Shown here: piece after piece, positions 1-12,294 of the stretch
Layout of the letters: every line of letters begins with the position of its first letter
How positions within the stretch are numbered: position 1 is the first letter of the stretch
Source of the DNA: Liolophura sinensis
Taxonomy: Eukaryota > Mollusca > Polyplacophora > Chitonida > Chitonidae
Direction of reading: 5' to 3'
DNA length: 64,000 nt
NCBI RefSeq assembly: GCF_032854445.1
Contig: NW_027017986.1
Span: forward strand, 1 to 64,000
Program-made: the position numbers and the translations under genes
Notes under the pieces: generated by a model
Seen by the model: the letters and a program-made list of their open reading frames with translations, nothing else
Databases searched by the model: none
What the model was told of the DNA's origin: nothing

Positions 1-827
1 AAATCAAGGCTGATTATATGGATTATAAATTTATATATACTGACGGGTCGAAGGATGGGGACACGGTTGCGGCTGCGGCTGTTTTAGAGCAGCGGGTCAC
101 TTCTCTTCGTCTGCAACCGTCATCTTCTATCTTTTCTGCAGAGGCCAGGGCTATACTCCTGGCCTTATCATATGTTTCCTCTGGGCATCTCCAGAGGGCA
201 GTGATATGCAGCGACTCGCTGTCTTGCCTTTTGGCGATTCAGAATAATAAATTTCAAAATCCATTGATACTTGAGATAATAGCCAAACACCGAAAACTAA
301 TTAAAAGAGGTAAAGATATTATATTCTGTTGGATACCAAGTCACACTGGTATCCATAGGAACACAGCCGTGGACAGGGAGGCGAAAGCTGCCCTATATAA
401 ACCTGTATCTCGGGTTAAAATCCCTTATACTGACGTGAAGTCTAATATTCTTAAATATATTCGTCGCCTTTGGCAGGGTGAATGGGACTTGCAGATCCAT
501 AATAAACTGCATGCCATTCATCCTATCATTGGCTACAATGTCTATACTTGTTAAATGTCTCGCAGAGACCAAGTAGTTTTAGCGAGGTGTCGTGTTGGGC
601 ATTCTCATCTGACACACAATTTCATCTTAGATGGGAGAAGTGCTCCCGAGTGTGTTGGTTGTGCTGCTCAATACGGCATCAAACATATCTTGGTTGACTG
701 TGTAGACTTTGCTCATGTTCGGCAAAGGTTCTACACGGTCACATCTATATATGATTTATTTGATAGCGCCGCTGGCGATGTTGTCATCAATTATTTGAAA
801 GCCATTGGCCTATACCATAAAATATAA
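1..827 (+). pseudogene. LINE ORF2 C-terminal remnant: RNase H domain and CCHC motif, in-frame stop
   Basis: This is the carboxyl end of the LINE ORF2 polyprotein. RNase H would remove template RNA during reverse transcription. All four acidic positions are visible: YTDGSKDG near 48-70, AEARA near 140-155, CSDS near 210, and the VDREAK aspartate near 373. The G of the usual HGN motif has become R. After RNase H comes a CX2CX7HX4C zinc-knuckle-like motif (CVGCAAQYG..H..C, about 653-702). A CAA to TAA change at 552-554 interrupts the frame, and the same frame stays open from 555 to the natural stop at 827. The reading frame already runs at base 3, so the ATG at 18 is internal and not a start. 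It is non-functional as it stands. Confidence 0.9.
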
Positions 828-1091
828 ATTTTAATAGTCATAAATATCTATAGATAAACAGTTATATACATATATATTTATACATGTACTATAACCCTGG
901 TTTTCGAGTTTTAACTATTATTTTTCTTTTATAAGATTTTAAACATGTCTGTACTTTTTGTTTTTACTTTGGTGTTCATATTATCATATCGAAAAACCTT
1001 AACCGTCTCACATTTTCACCTTGTTCTTGCCACGATATGGCTGAAATATTGCCGATGTGGCGTTAAGCCATAATCATTCATTCATTCATTC
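828..1091 (+). other. LINE C1 3' UTR (alpha type) with terminal hairpin and (ATTC)4 tail
   Basis: AT-rich 3' UTR ending in GATATGGCTGAAATATTGCC, then a small hairpin (TGTGGC-GTTAA-GCCATA, with one G-U pair) and the (ATTC)4 tail. The same end occurs in all five copies. Such 3' stem-loops are recognised by the cognate RT in stringent-type LINEs; that role is inferred here. Confidence 0.8.
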
Positions 1092-4000
1092 TAATAACCT
1101 TTGGCTGAAAACCAATGTGCCGTTCGATAGCCCAGAAGATGTCAATCTTTGTTACATGACCATTTAACTGGCCCAGCAATTGTGTTACTTCTAGCTCGAA
1201 GACTATCCCAATTGCTTTTCATACATGTGCCACCTTCCCACATCATTTGTATATAGAAAAATATAGGGTACTTGATACAGTCTGTTGCAAAAAATTACCA
1301 ATTCACACTGATGCACACAATTTTGGTGCCAAAATGCGTAATATAATGTAAGCAATCCATAATTGTTTAAATGTTGAAAATTTCTCTGGCTTCTAAGGAG
1401 AAAAATCCGTTGCTGCGGACACCTGTATGACGTCAACCATATTTTAAACGCCGATACAGCTAGAACTATTTGTGGGAGAGCAATGCGGTTTGCACCATTC
1501 AAATTCTCTTTACAAAATACGTCGGATTAGCCTCTGTGCAAGCTCATTTGAGCAATTTTTCTATTTTCGAATGAAATAATGTAATCAATGCATGATTGTT
1601 TGAGTTGGAAATTTCTCTGGTTTCTAAAAAGAAAAATCTGTTGCTGGGCACACACCATTATGACGTCAACCATATTTTAAACGCCGATACAGCTAGAACT
1701 CTTGGTGGGAGAGCAATGCGGTTTGCACCATTCGAAAATACGTCGGATTAGCCTCTGTGCAAGCTCATTCGAGCAATTTTTCCATTTTAAAATTCTTTGC
1801 CTGATTATTTTGCTGTTTGACATTAGCTACTATATAGAGTGTACCATCGCGATTGATTATTTCTCTGATAAACCTTTGGCTAAAGCTAATGTGCCGTTCG
1901 ATAGCCCAGATGTCAAATCTTTGGTACATGACCATTTAACTGGCCCCATCAATTACCTTACTTCTAAGTCGAAAACTAACCCAATGGCTTTACATACATG
2001 TACTATTTTACGACATAAATTGTATATAGAAAAATAGGGTACTTGATACAGTCTATTGTAAAAAAAACTACAATTTCACACTGATGCAGACAATTATGGG
2101 GCCAAAATGCGTAATATGATGTAAGCAATCCATAAGTTTTCAAAAGTTGCATAATATCTCTAGGTTCTAGGGAGAAAAATCCGTTGCTGGGCACACCATT
2201 ATGACGTCAACCATATTTTAAACGTCGATGCAGCTAGAACTGTTGATCGGAAAGCAATGCTGTTTTCACCATTCGATTTTTCGTTACAAAATACGTCGGA
2301 TTAGCCTTTGGAAGCTCATTTGAGCAATTTTTCTATTTTCGAATAAAAAAATGTAATCAATGCATGGTTGTTTGAAAAAAACTACAATTTCACACTGATG
2401 CGCACAATTGTGGTGCCAAAATACGTAATATGATGTAAGCAATCCATAAGTTTTCAAAAGTTGCAAAATTTCTCTGGTTTGTAAGGAGAAAAATCCGTTG
2501 CTGGGCGCACCATTATGACGTCAACCATAATTTAAACGCAGATACAGCTAGAACTACTGGTTGGAAAGCAATGCGGTTTGCACAATTAGAATTCTTGTTA
2601 CAAAATACGTCGGATTAGCCTCTTTTCAAGCTCATTCGAGCAATTTTTCCAGTTTAAAATTTTTTGGCTGATTATTTTGCTGATTGACATTAGCTACAAT
2701 GTAGAGTGTACCATCGCCACTGATCATTTCTCTGATAAACCTTTGGCTAAAACTAATGTGCCGTTCAGTGGCCCAAAAGTTGTCCAATCTTTGGTACATG
2801 ACCATTTAACTGGCCCGTCAATTATCTTACTTCTAAGTCGAAAATTAACCCAATGGCTTTACATACATGTACTTACCTTACCGCATCAATTGTATATAGA
2901 AAAAAAAGGGTACTTGACACAGTCTGTTTAAAAAAAACCCTACTATTTCACACTGATGCACACAATTGTGGTGTCAAAATACGTAATATAATGTAAGCAA
3001 TCCATAAGTTTTTAAATGTTGGAAAATTTTCTCTGGCTTCTAAGGAGAAAAATCCGTTGCTGGGGACACCATTATGACGTCAACCATATTTCAAACGCCG
3101 ATACAGCTAGAAGTATTGGTCGGAAAGCAATGCGGTTTGCACTATTCGAATTCTCGTTACAAAATACGTCGGATTAGTCTCTTTGCAAGCTCATTCGAGC
3201 AATTTTTCTATTTTCGAATGAAATAATGTAATCAATGCATGATTGTTTAAAAGTTGCAAAATTTCTCTGGTTTGTAAGGAGAAAAATCTGTTGCTGGGCA
3301 CACCATTATGACGTCAACCATAATTTAAACGCCGATACAGCTAGAAGTATTGGTTGGAGAGCAATGCGGTTTGCACATTTAGAATTCTCTTTACAAAATA
3401 CGTCGGATTAACCTCTTTGGAAGCTCATTCGAGCAATTTTTCCATTTTCGAATAAAATATTGTAATCAATGCATAAATGTTTGAATGTTGGAAAATTCCT
3501 CTACATTTAAAGGAGAAAAATCCGTTGCTGTGCACACCATTACGACGTCAACCATATTTTAAACGCAGATACAGCTAGAAGTATTGGTCGGAAAGCAATG
3601 CGGTTTGCACTATTCGAATTCTTGATACAAAATACGTCGGATTAGCCTTTTAGCAAACTCATTTTTTGCAGAATTTTTCCATTTTCAATTTTTGGCCTGA
3701 TTATTTTGCTGATTGACATCAGCTACAACGTAGTGTGTACCACTGTGATTGGTTATTTCTCTAAAAAACCTTTGGCTGAAACCAATGTGCCGTTCGATAG
3801 CCCAGAAGATGTCCAATCTTTGTTACATGACCATTTAACTGGCCCAGCAATTGTGTTACTTCTAGCTCGAAGACTATCCCAATTGCTTTTCATACATGTG
3901 CCACCTTCCCACATCATTTGTATATAGAAAATATAGGGTACTTGATACAGTCTGTTGCAAAAAATTACCAATTCACACTGATGCACACAATTTGGTGCCA

Positions 4001-5297
4001 AAATGCGTAATATAATGTAAGCAATCCATAATTGTTTAAATGTTGGAAAATTTCTCTGGCTTCTAAGGAGAAAAATCCGTTGCTGCGGACACCTGTATGA
4101 CGTCAACCATATTTTAAACGCCGATACAGCTAGAACTATTTGTGGGAGAGCAATGCGGTTTGCACCATTTGAATTCTCGTTACAAAATACGTTGGATTAG
4201 CCTCTGTGCAAGCTCATTTGAGCAATTTTTCTATTTTCGAATAAAAAATAATGTAATGAATGCATGATTGTTTGAGTTGGAAAATTTCTCTGGTTTCTAA
4301 AAAGAAAAATCCGTTGCTGGGCACACCATTATGACATCAACCATAATTTAAACGCCGATACAGCTAGAACTGTTGGTTGGAAAGCAATGCGGTTTGCACA
4401 TTTAGAATTTTCGTTACAAAATACGTTGGGTTAGCCTCTTTGCAAGCTCGTTCGAGCAATTTTTCCATTTTAAAATTTTTGCCTGATTATTTTGCTGATT
4501 GACATTTGCTACAATGTAGAGCATACCATCGCCACTGATCATTTCTCTGATAAACCTTTGGCTAAAACTAATGTGCCGTTCAGTGGCCCAGAAGATGTCA
4601 AATCTTTGGTACATAACAATTTAACTGGCCCATCAATTATCTTACTTCTAAGTCGAAAACCATCCCAATGGCTTTACATACATGTACTATTTTACCACAT
4701 AAATTGTACATAGAAAAAAAGGGTACTTGACACAGTCTGTTGTAAAAAAAAATTACCATTTCACACTGATGCACACAATTGTGGTGTCAAAATACGTAAT
4801 ATAATGTAAACAATCCATAAATGTTCAAATGTTGGATAATTTCTCTGGCTTCTAAGGAGAAAAATCCGTTGCTGGGGACACCTGTATGACGTCAACCATA
4901 TTTTAAACGCCGATACAGCTAGAACTATTTGTGGGAGAGCATTGCAGTTTGCACTATTCGAATTCTCTTTACAAAATACGTGGGATTATCCTCTTTGCAA
5001 GCTCATTTGAGCAATTTTTCCATTTTCGAATAAAATATTGTAATATTGCATGATTGTTTGAAAGTTGCAAAATTTCTTATCTTTCTAAGAAGAAAAATCC
5101 GTTGCTGGGCACACCATTATGACGTCAACCATACTTAAAACGCCGATACAGCTAGAAGTATTGGTCGGAAAGCAATAGTTTCTCGTCACAAAATACCTCG
5201 GATTAGCCTCTTTTCAAGCTCATTTAAGCAATTTTTCCTTTTTTGAATGTTTGCCTGATTTTTTTGCTTATTAACATCAGCCACAATGTAGTGTGTA
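1092..5297 (-). repeat. Satellite A array, inverted relative to satellite B, mixed long and short monomers
   Basis: Tandem copies of a divergent version of the ~550-bp satellite that fills the rest of the window. Here it reads in the opposite orientation, so the strand is given relative to satellite B. Using the marker ATTTTAAACGCCGATACAGC, units begin near 1441, 1674, 2215, 2529, 3088, 3322, 3556, 4111, 4345, 4900 and 5133. Spacings are 233, 541, 314, 559, 234, 234, 555, 234, 555 and 233. Short units lack the central ~320 bp: the sequence jumps from CCATTTTCGAAT to AATGTAATCAATGCAT. The 314-bp unit looks like a recombinant between short and long forms. Most units keep a TGACGTCA palindrome. 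Short open frames occur on both strands but are not conserved as proteins. Confidence 0.9.
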
Positions 5298-7056
5298 TTC
5301 CCACCAATACTGTTAGCTGTAGAGCCGTTTAAATTATGACGTCATAATGGTGTGCCCAGCTACGGATTTTTCTCCCTATAAACCGAAGAAATTTGGCAAC
5401 TTTTGAACATTTATGGATTGCTTACATCAATTCACGTCTATTGGCACCGCATTTATGTGCATCAGTGTTAAATTGTAGTTTTCAGAACACACTTTATCAA
5501 GTACCCTATATTTTCTATATACAGATGATTTGCTAAAAAGTACATGTATGTAAAGCCATTGGGATAGTGTATGACCTGGAATTAAGAGAATTAGTGGGCT
5601 AGATAAAAAGATCCTGGACTAAAAATTCCAAATCTTCTGGTCTACAGAAACAAAACATTAGTTTCAGCCCAAAGTTTAATAGAGAAATGACCAGTCGCGA
5701 TGGTACACACTACATTGTAGCTGATGTCAATCAGCAAACTAATCATGCAAAAATTTAAAAGTGAAAAAATTGCGCGAATGACCTTGGAAATAGGCCAATA
5801 TGATGTATTTTGTGGCGAGACATCAAAAGGTGCAAACCGCATTGCACTCCCACCAATACTGTTAGCTGTAGATCTGTTTAAATTTGTATGACGTCATAAT
5901 GGTGTGTCCAGGAACGGATTTTTCTCCTTAGAAACCAGAGAAATTTTGCAACTTTTGAACATTTATGGATTGCTTACATCAATACACGCCTATTGGCACC
6001 GCATTTATGTGCATCAGTGTTAAATTGTAGTCTTCAGAACAGACTGTGTCAAGTACCCTATATTTGCTATATACAAATGATGTGCTAAAAAGCACATGTA
6101 TGTAAAGCCATTGGGATAGTCTTCGACTAAGAAGTAATTAAATTGCGGGGCTAGGTAAAAAAATCATGTCCCAAGAATTCGTCAACTTCTGGGTTACCGA
6201 ACAGAAGAACAGATTTAGCTAAATGTTTATTAGAGAAATGACCAGTCGTCATTGTACACACTATATTGTAGTTGATGTCAATCAGCCAACTAATCATGCA
6301 AAAATTCAAAAGTGAAAAAATTGCTCCAATGACCTTGCAAATAGGCCAAACTGATATACTTTGTGGCGAGACATCAAATGGTGCAAACCGCGTTGCTCCA
6401 GAACCAATACTGTTAGCTGTAGAACCGTTTAAAATATGTATTGCGTCATAATGGTGTGTCCAGCATGGGATTTTTCTCCCTAGAAACCAAAGAAATTTTG
6501 CAACTTTTGAACATTTATGGTTTCTTACATTAATTTACCTCTATTGCACCATAATTATGTGCATCAGTGCTAAATTGTAGTTTTCAGAACACACTTTATC
6601 AAGTACCCTATATTTTCTATATACAAATGATATGCTAAAAAGTACATGTATGTAAAGCCATTGGGATAGTCTTCGACTAAGAAGTAATACAATTGCTGGG
6701 CCAGTTAAAAAATTCATGTCCCAAAGATTCGTCATCTTCTGGGTTACCGAACAGAACATTAGTTTTAGCCCAAAGTTTAATAGAGAAATGACCAGTCGCG
6801 ATGGTACACACAACATTGTAGTTGATGTCAATCAGCCAACTAATCATGCAAAATTCCAAAGCAAAAAAATTACGCAAATGAGCTTGCAAATAGGCCAATA
6901 TGACGTATTTTGTGGCGAGACATCGAATGGTGCAAACCTCATTGCACTCCCACCAATACTGTTAGCTGTAGAGTCGTTTAAATTTGTATGACGTCATAAT
7001 GGTGTGTCCAGCAACGGATTTTTTTCCTTAGAAACAAGAGAAATTTTGAAACTTTT
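5298..7056 (+). repeat. Satellite A array, opposite orientation, full-length monomers only
   Basis: After 5297 the satellite flips and reads in the same direction as satellite B. TGACGTCAT-type markers recur near 5337, 5889, 6430 and 6988, about 550 bp apart. No ~234-bp short units occur on this side. The sequence resembles the inverted arm in its core but differs in many positions, so this is a separate, diverged batch of monomers. The array ends at the (GAAT)4 tail of the minus-strand LINE at 7057. Confidence 0.87.
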
Positions 7057-7308
7057 GAATGAATGAATGAATGATTATGGCTTAACGCCACATCGGCAAT
7101 ATTTCAGCCATATCGTGGCAAGAACAAGGTGAAAATGTGAGACGGTTAAGGTTTTCGATATGATAATATGAACACCAAAAGTAAAACAAAAAGTACAGAC
7201 ATGTTTAAAACCGTATAAAAGAAAAATAATAATAACTAGGGTTATAGTACATGTGTAAATATATATGTATATAACTGTTTATCTATAGATATTTATGACA
7301 ATTAAAAT
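7057..7308 (-). other. LINE C2 3' UTR (alpha type), hairpin and (ATTC)4 tail
   Basis: Complement of the alpha-type 3' UTR found in C1 and C4, ending in the same TGGCGTTAAGCCA hairpin and four ATTC units. There is no polyadenylate tail, as expected for LINEs that end in a short tandem repeat. Confidence 0.8.
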
Positions 7309-10300
7309 TTATATTTTATGGTATAGGCAAATGGCCTTCAAATAAATTATGACAACATCGCCAGCGATGCTATCAACTAAATCATATATAGAGTTGACCG
7401 TGTAGAACCTTTGCCGAACATGAGCAAAGTCTACACAGTCAACCAAGATATGTTTGATGCCGTATTGAGCAGCACAACCAACACACTCGGGAGCACTTCT
7501 CCCATCTAAGATGAAATTGTGTGTCAGATGAGAATGCCCAACACGACACCTCGCTAAAACTACTTGGTCTCTGCGAGACATTTGACAAGTATAGACATTG
7601 TAGCCAATGATAGGATGAATGGCATGCAGTTTATTATGGATCTGCAAGTCCCATTCACCCTGCCAAAGGCGACGAATATATTTAAGAATATTACACTTCA
7701 CGTCAGTATAAGGGATTTTAACCCGAGATACAGGTTTATATAGGGCAGCTTTCGCCTCCCTGTCCACGGCTGTGTTCCTATGGATACCAGTGTGACTTGG
7801 TATCCAACAGAATATAATATCTTTACCTCTTTTAATTAGTTTTCGGTGTTTGGCTATTATCTCAAGTATCAATGGATTTTGAAATTTATTATTCTGAATC
7901 GCCAAAAGGCAAGACAGCGACTCGCTGCATATCACTGCCCTCTGGAGATGCCCAGAGGAAACATATGATAAGGCCAGGAGTATAGCCCTGGCCTCTGCAG
8001 AAAAGATAGAAGATGAAGGTGGCAGACGAAGAGAAGTGACCCGTTCCTCTAAGACAGCCGCAGCCGCAACCCTGTCCCCATCCTTTGACCCGTCAGTATA
8101 TATAAATTTATAATCCATAAAATCAGCAGAGGATTTGTATTGGATTTATTATATTTACGTACATCAAACATTAGTTTAGGTTGTGGGAGAAGCCGTGGAG
8201 GAGAGTCCGGAAAAGACACCGGAGCTATATTCTCTAGCTTGATGTTAGCTCCCACAATATGGTCCCGTATGCAAAGACCAAACGAAGGGATCTTGTTAGG
8301 ACATTTACTATATTTGTCTACATATAATGGGTTAAAAACACAGTCATAGGCAGGGTTTGTTGGATGAGCTTTAAGCTTACTAGCGTATTGAAGGCTAAGT
8401 TTTATACGTCGGTTATATAAAGAAGGCTCATTTGCCTCCACGTATAAACTTTCTACCGGTGAGGTTCTAAAAGCACCAAGGCTGAGCCTCAAACCTTGGT
8501 GATGAACAGGATCCAACATTTTAATGTACGACTTCCTAGCGGAACCGTAAATGATAGATCCATAGTCCAATTTAGACCTCACCAGAGAACGATATAAATT
8601 AAGTAAAACTGATCGGTCAGCACCCCAATCGGTGCTAGACACGACCTTAATTATATCGAGAGCCTTTGTACATTTACCTTTAAGCATTTTAATATGAGGT
8701 ATAAAAGATAGTTTACTAACATATATTATACCTAAAAATTTTGTTTCTCCAACAATTTTAACCTGTTCACCACAAAAATTAAGCTCAGGGTCAAGATGAA
8801 GTTTCCGTTTGTTACAAAAATGCATACCGACGGTTTTAGACGTTGAAAATCTAAAACCGTTTTCAGTTGCCCATTTCTCGATCTTATTGAGACAAAGCTG
8901 CAACTGATGTTCAATATTATTCATATTCTTAGCTCGGTAGCCTATAAGGAAATCATCCACGTATAAAGAACCCTCTGTACTCGATGTTAATGTTTTTGCT
9001 AGGCTATTTATTTTTATGCTAAACAGAGTTGGTGATAGAATGCTGCACTGGGGTACACCCATTTCCTTCTCATAAGAGTCAGAAAGAGTGGACCCCACCC
9101 GTACCTTAAACTGACGATCCGATAAAAATTCGGATATAAATATAGGTAAGCGACCTTTAAGACCCATATCAGCGAGATCTTTTAAAATACCATATTTCCA
9201 TGTGGTGTCGTAGGCCTTTTCAAGGTCGAAAAATATGGACACCACATGTTCGTTATTCATGAAGCCATTGCGAATAAAGGTTCCGAATCGAACAAGGTGA
9301 TCTAAAGTAGATCGACCTTGACGAAAACCGCATTGAATATTAGAAAGTAACTTGTTGGTTTCCAGAAACCAAACAAGTCTATGATTAATCATCCGTTCCA
9401 TAGTCTTACAGACACAGCTGGTAAGAGCTATGGGACGGTAATTATTTGGATCAGTATGATCCTTACCCGGTTTGGGAACCGGGATAATACACGCCTCTCT
9501 CCATGATGGTGGAAAATTACCATTTATCCAAATATCATTAAGCAAATCCAACAGAGTCTCCAGTGGCTCAGGGGGTAAATGATTCAGAAACTTAAAATAT
9601 ACATTATCAGGACCACAAGCAGTATCGTGGGCCTTTTTAATGCAGTTTTAAGTTCTTCAATATTAAAAGGATGATTATAATCTTCTAAATTCTTAGAAGA
9701 AAAGGGCAATTTCATTTTCTCCTTCTGGATTGTAATACGTTGGAATTCTTTAGTATAATTCTCAGAAGAAGATTTGTTTGAAATTGTTTCAGCTAGTTTA
9801 TTAGCTATATCGGGTGGAGAAGTTAATATATTATCTCCATCTTTCAAATGCTGAACTTTTGCTTTATTATTTTTGCCCTTAAGTTTCTGAACCATGATCC
9901 AGACCTTACGCATGGGTGTTTTTGACGTATTGCCCGAAACAAAGTTCCGCCAACAAGATCGTCTCTTGGACTTGAGTAATCGACGAGCCTTAGCTCTAAA
10001 AATACGAACCTGGTTTAAATTGTTATCAGTAGGACATATATTAAAATTTCGCTGGGCCTTTTTGCGGTCTTTAATGGCTTTGCGACAGTCCTTATCATAC
10101 CAGGGTTTGCTTTTGGATTGTGGATTTGTCGAGGTTTTAGGGATAGTTCTATCGGCAGCTCGTAATAAAAGCTCGTTGAATTTTAATATAGGATCATTTG
10201 TTGCATTGAGAGTCTTTGGAGTGATATCAGCCTCACAGAACACCTCAAATGCGATCCAATCTGCTTTATCGAATTTCCACCTAGCTACACGTTCTAAAGA

Positions 10301-10972
10301 ATTAGAAGTGATATGCTCTAGGATTATAGGAAAATGGTCACTACCACAAAGATCGTCATGCACCTTCCAAGAAAAATCAAGGAAAAGTGATTTATCCGCG
10401 ATAGTGAGATCGATAGCAAAATAAGCGCCATTACCTGGATGTAAATAGGTATTAGAACCATCATTGAAATAACACAGTTCCTCCTTCGATAAGAAGTCTT
10501 CGACTACCTTGCCCTTATTATTTATGTTATTACTGCCCCATAGGGGGTTATGGGAATTAAAATCTCACAGTATTTTAAACAGTTTAGGTAACTGTTCTTT
10601 TAAATTGTGTAACTGAAAAGCTGACAAAGAAGTGTTCGGAGGTATATACACCGAACATAATGTGACTGTTTCATATAATGAAACACGAACGGCCACAGCT
10701 TGAAGCTCTGTATCCAGAGCTACAGGGCTGTGGATAATATTGTTATTTATGAATATTGAGGAGCCGCCTGCAGCTCGCTCTTCTTCAATACAATATGTGC
10801 TATAAAGGGAATAATTTTTAAGAGTTATTTTATCTTTGTCAGATGTCTTCAGGTGAGTTTCCTGAACACACAGGGCAACTGGATTGAAAGATTGAACTAG
10901 CTGTGTTATTTCAATAAAATTTGCCTTAAGACCTCGACAATTCCACTGTATAATTTTATCTAAGGAAGACAT
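7309..10972 (-). pseudogene. LINE ORF2 pseudogene (endonuclease, RT, RNase H), minus strand
   Basis: Decayed ORF2, overlapping the ORF1 stop as TAATG at about 10970-10974. The endonuclease start (IIQWNCRGL) and QETHLK motif are present. A TGA at 10565-10567 replaces the glycine codon of the MGDFN motif. A 1-nt loss in an A-run near 9632-9638 shifts the frame before the RT. The RT region then reads open with YVDDF, but has substitutions such as VPQCS for VPQGS. A 31-bp deletion near 8122 shifts the frame again before RNase H. The third RNase H acid is changed (CSES where other copies have CSDS or CTDS), and HGN has become HRN. The frame resumes to the natural end, including the C-terminal CCHC motif. 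Several independent lesions make this an old copy. Confidence 0.92.
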
Positions 10973-12294
10973 TATGGAGGTAGGCGTATAGGAGATTTAT
11001 GCTTGGACCGAGGTCGACCCTTCCTTGGAGATCGGCTGCAAGATCTCCCTGGTGCGGGTGATGTATCCATCACCTCCGCGTCTGATGTTGAAGGATCGAC
11101 ATCCTCCAACGATTCAAACCTATTAAAAGTTTGGATAGGGTCCCTGGTGGCCTTGGAAGAACGTTCCACAGGACCACTAGGTTTATTATTATTATTATTC
11201 TTATTATTCGTTCCTTTGCTTGGCTTTTTGTCTGGGAATTTATTAGGTTCAGCTGTTTTACGTTGTTCTATATTTTTGGGAGTTTCGGAACTTGTTGATA
11301 TAGTTTGTGTAGAACAAGAGCTATATTTTGGCTGGGCTGCAGGTTTAACAGAAGTTTGAGCATATATGGTTTGGGGCTGATCGTTTCCAATTGGCCAAGT
11401 GAGTGATGTCTGAGTAGCAACAGATGTTGTAACTCGCTTGACCATATTTGAAAACAAAGCCCGTGATGTATTGCACACTAATTTGCGCGCTTCCTGGTAC
11501 GGGATGTTATTTTTAACTTTTAAAGTAACTATCTGTTTTTCTTTCAGGAATAATGGACAGTCTTTAGAGGAGGCCATATGATCTCCACTGCAATTACAGC
11601 ATTTAAATGTGTCACCGCAGTCGAAACCCTCATGACCTTCCTTCCCTCATCGGAAACAAATCAATTTATTTATACATTGGCCCTTGCCGTGACCAAATTT
11701 TTGGCACGTAAACACCTTGTCGGGTTGGGAATGTACAGGTCAACGCAAACCTTGTACGGGCCAATGTAAATGGATGACGGAAGTGATGTGCTGTTGAATG
11801 TTAGTAAGTAAGTGTTGAGTTTAATGATGTTGCCAGATTTTTTCGTAACGAAACGTTCAACATTGGTAACACCCTCAGACTTAAATTCAGCACAAATTTG
11901 TTCTTCAGACAGGTCATTCAGATCCCGATCCCTGTCCCGTATGATGCCCTTGCAGCTATTTAGGGATTTATGTGGTGATGCAAAAACAGGCACGTTCAAA
12001 ACGGAATTCAATGATAATAAATTGAATGCCTGCTGTTTTCAGAAACATTCAATAAGGATATCGCCAGATCTTAATTTTTTAACGTTTTTAACTTTACCAG
12101 CTGAACCTTCTATTGTTTTTTTTTTTTAGAGCGAATGGATCAAGTTTAGACACAGGACGTTGGTCGTTTTTCGTTGATAAAACAATGAAAGCCTGCCAAC
12201 TGTCCGCTCCATTGCCTATTTCCAGAAATTCCTCATTTTTACGTTTTTTTGCGGTGTTTACTGGAGCATTTGATATGGTTTTTGAGGAAGACAT
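10972..12294 (-). pseudogene. LINE ORF1 (Gag-like, zinc knuckle) pseudogene, minus strand
   Basis: Remnant of the ORF1 RNA-binding protein, read from an ATG at 12294. The start region (KKRKNEEF, then SWQAFIVLSTK) matches the other ORF1s but is a third sequence variant. Lesions seen: a 12-nt A-run (T-run on the plus strand, 12116-12127) that shifts the frame; an in-frame TGA at about 12039-12041 where C4 has an arginine codon; a 1-nt deletion in the first zinc knuckle near 11702; and a TGA at about 11647-11649 replacing a knuckle-2 cysteine. The last 201 codons (11577-10972) are open and include the third knuckle region and the Ser/Arg-rich basic tail. It cannot make a full protein. Confidence 0.88.

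Larger units (their letters stand above)
1..1091 (+). mobile_element. LINE copy C1, 3' fragment (I/Nimb-like non-LTR retrotransposon), cut by window edge
   Basis: The window opens inside ORF2, just upstream of the RNase H domain, and runs through the 3' UTR to an (ATTC)4 tail at 1076-1091. Satellite A follows immediately. The sequence aligns with the ends of the other four LINE copies here. Its 3' UTR is the same type as in C2 and C4 and differs from C3 and C5. It shares private changes with C2, including an HRNTAVD RNase H motif where other copies have HGNT, and FQNP instead of FKNP. These two are therefore sister copies. The 5' part and upstream target-site duplication lie outside the window. 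Confidence 0.93.

Noticed and set aside
1092-5297. Satellite A as a separate, unrelated repeat family
   Set aside because: Its reverse complement aligns with satellite B through the whole monomer (GGTGCAAACCGC, CCAGAAGATGTCAAATC, CTTCTAAGTCGAA, GCCCAGCAACGG landmarks in the same order), so it is a diverged branch of one family.
9894-10424. Long open frames antisense to ORF2 (also 29742-30272 and 46531-46881)
   Set aside because: They occur only as the complement of the conserved endonuclease region, start at different points in different copies, and have no homologous protein features I recognise. They are shadows of ORF2.
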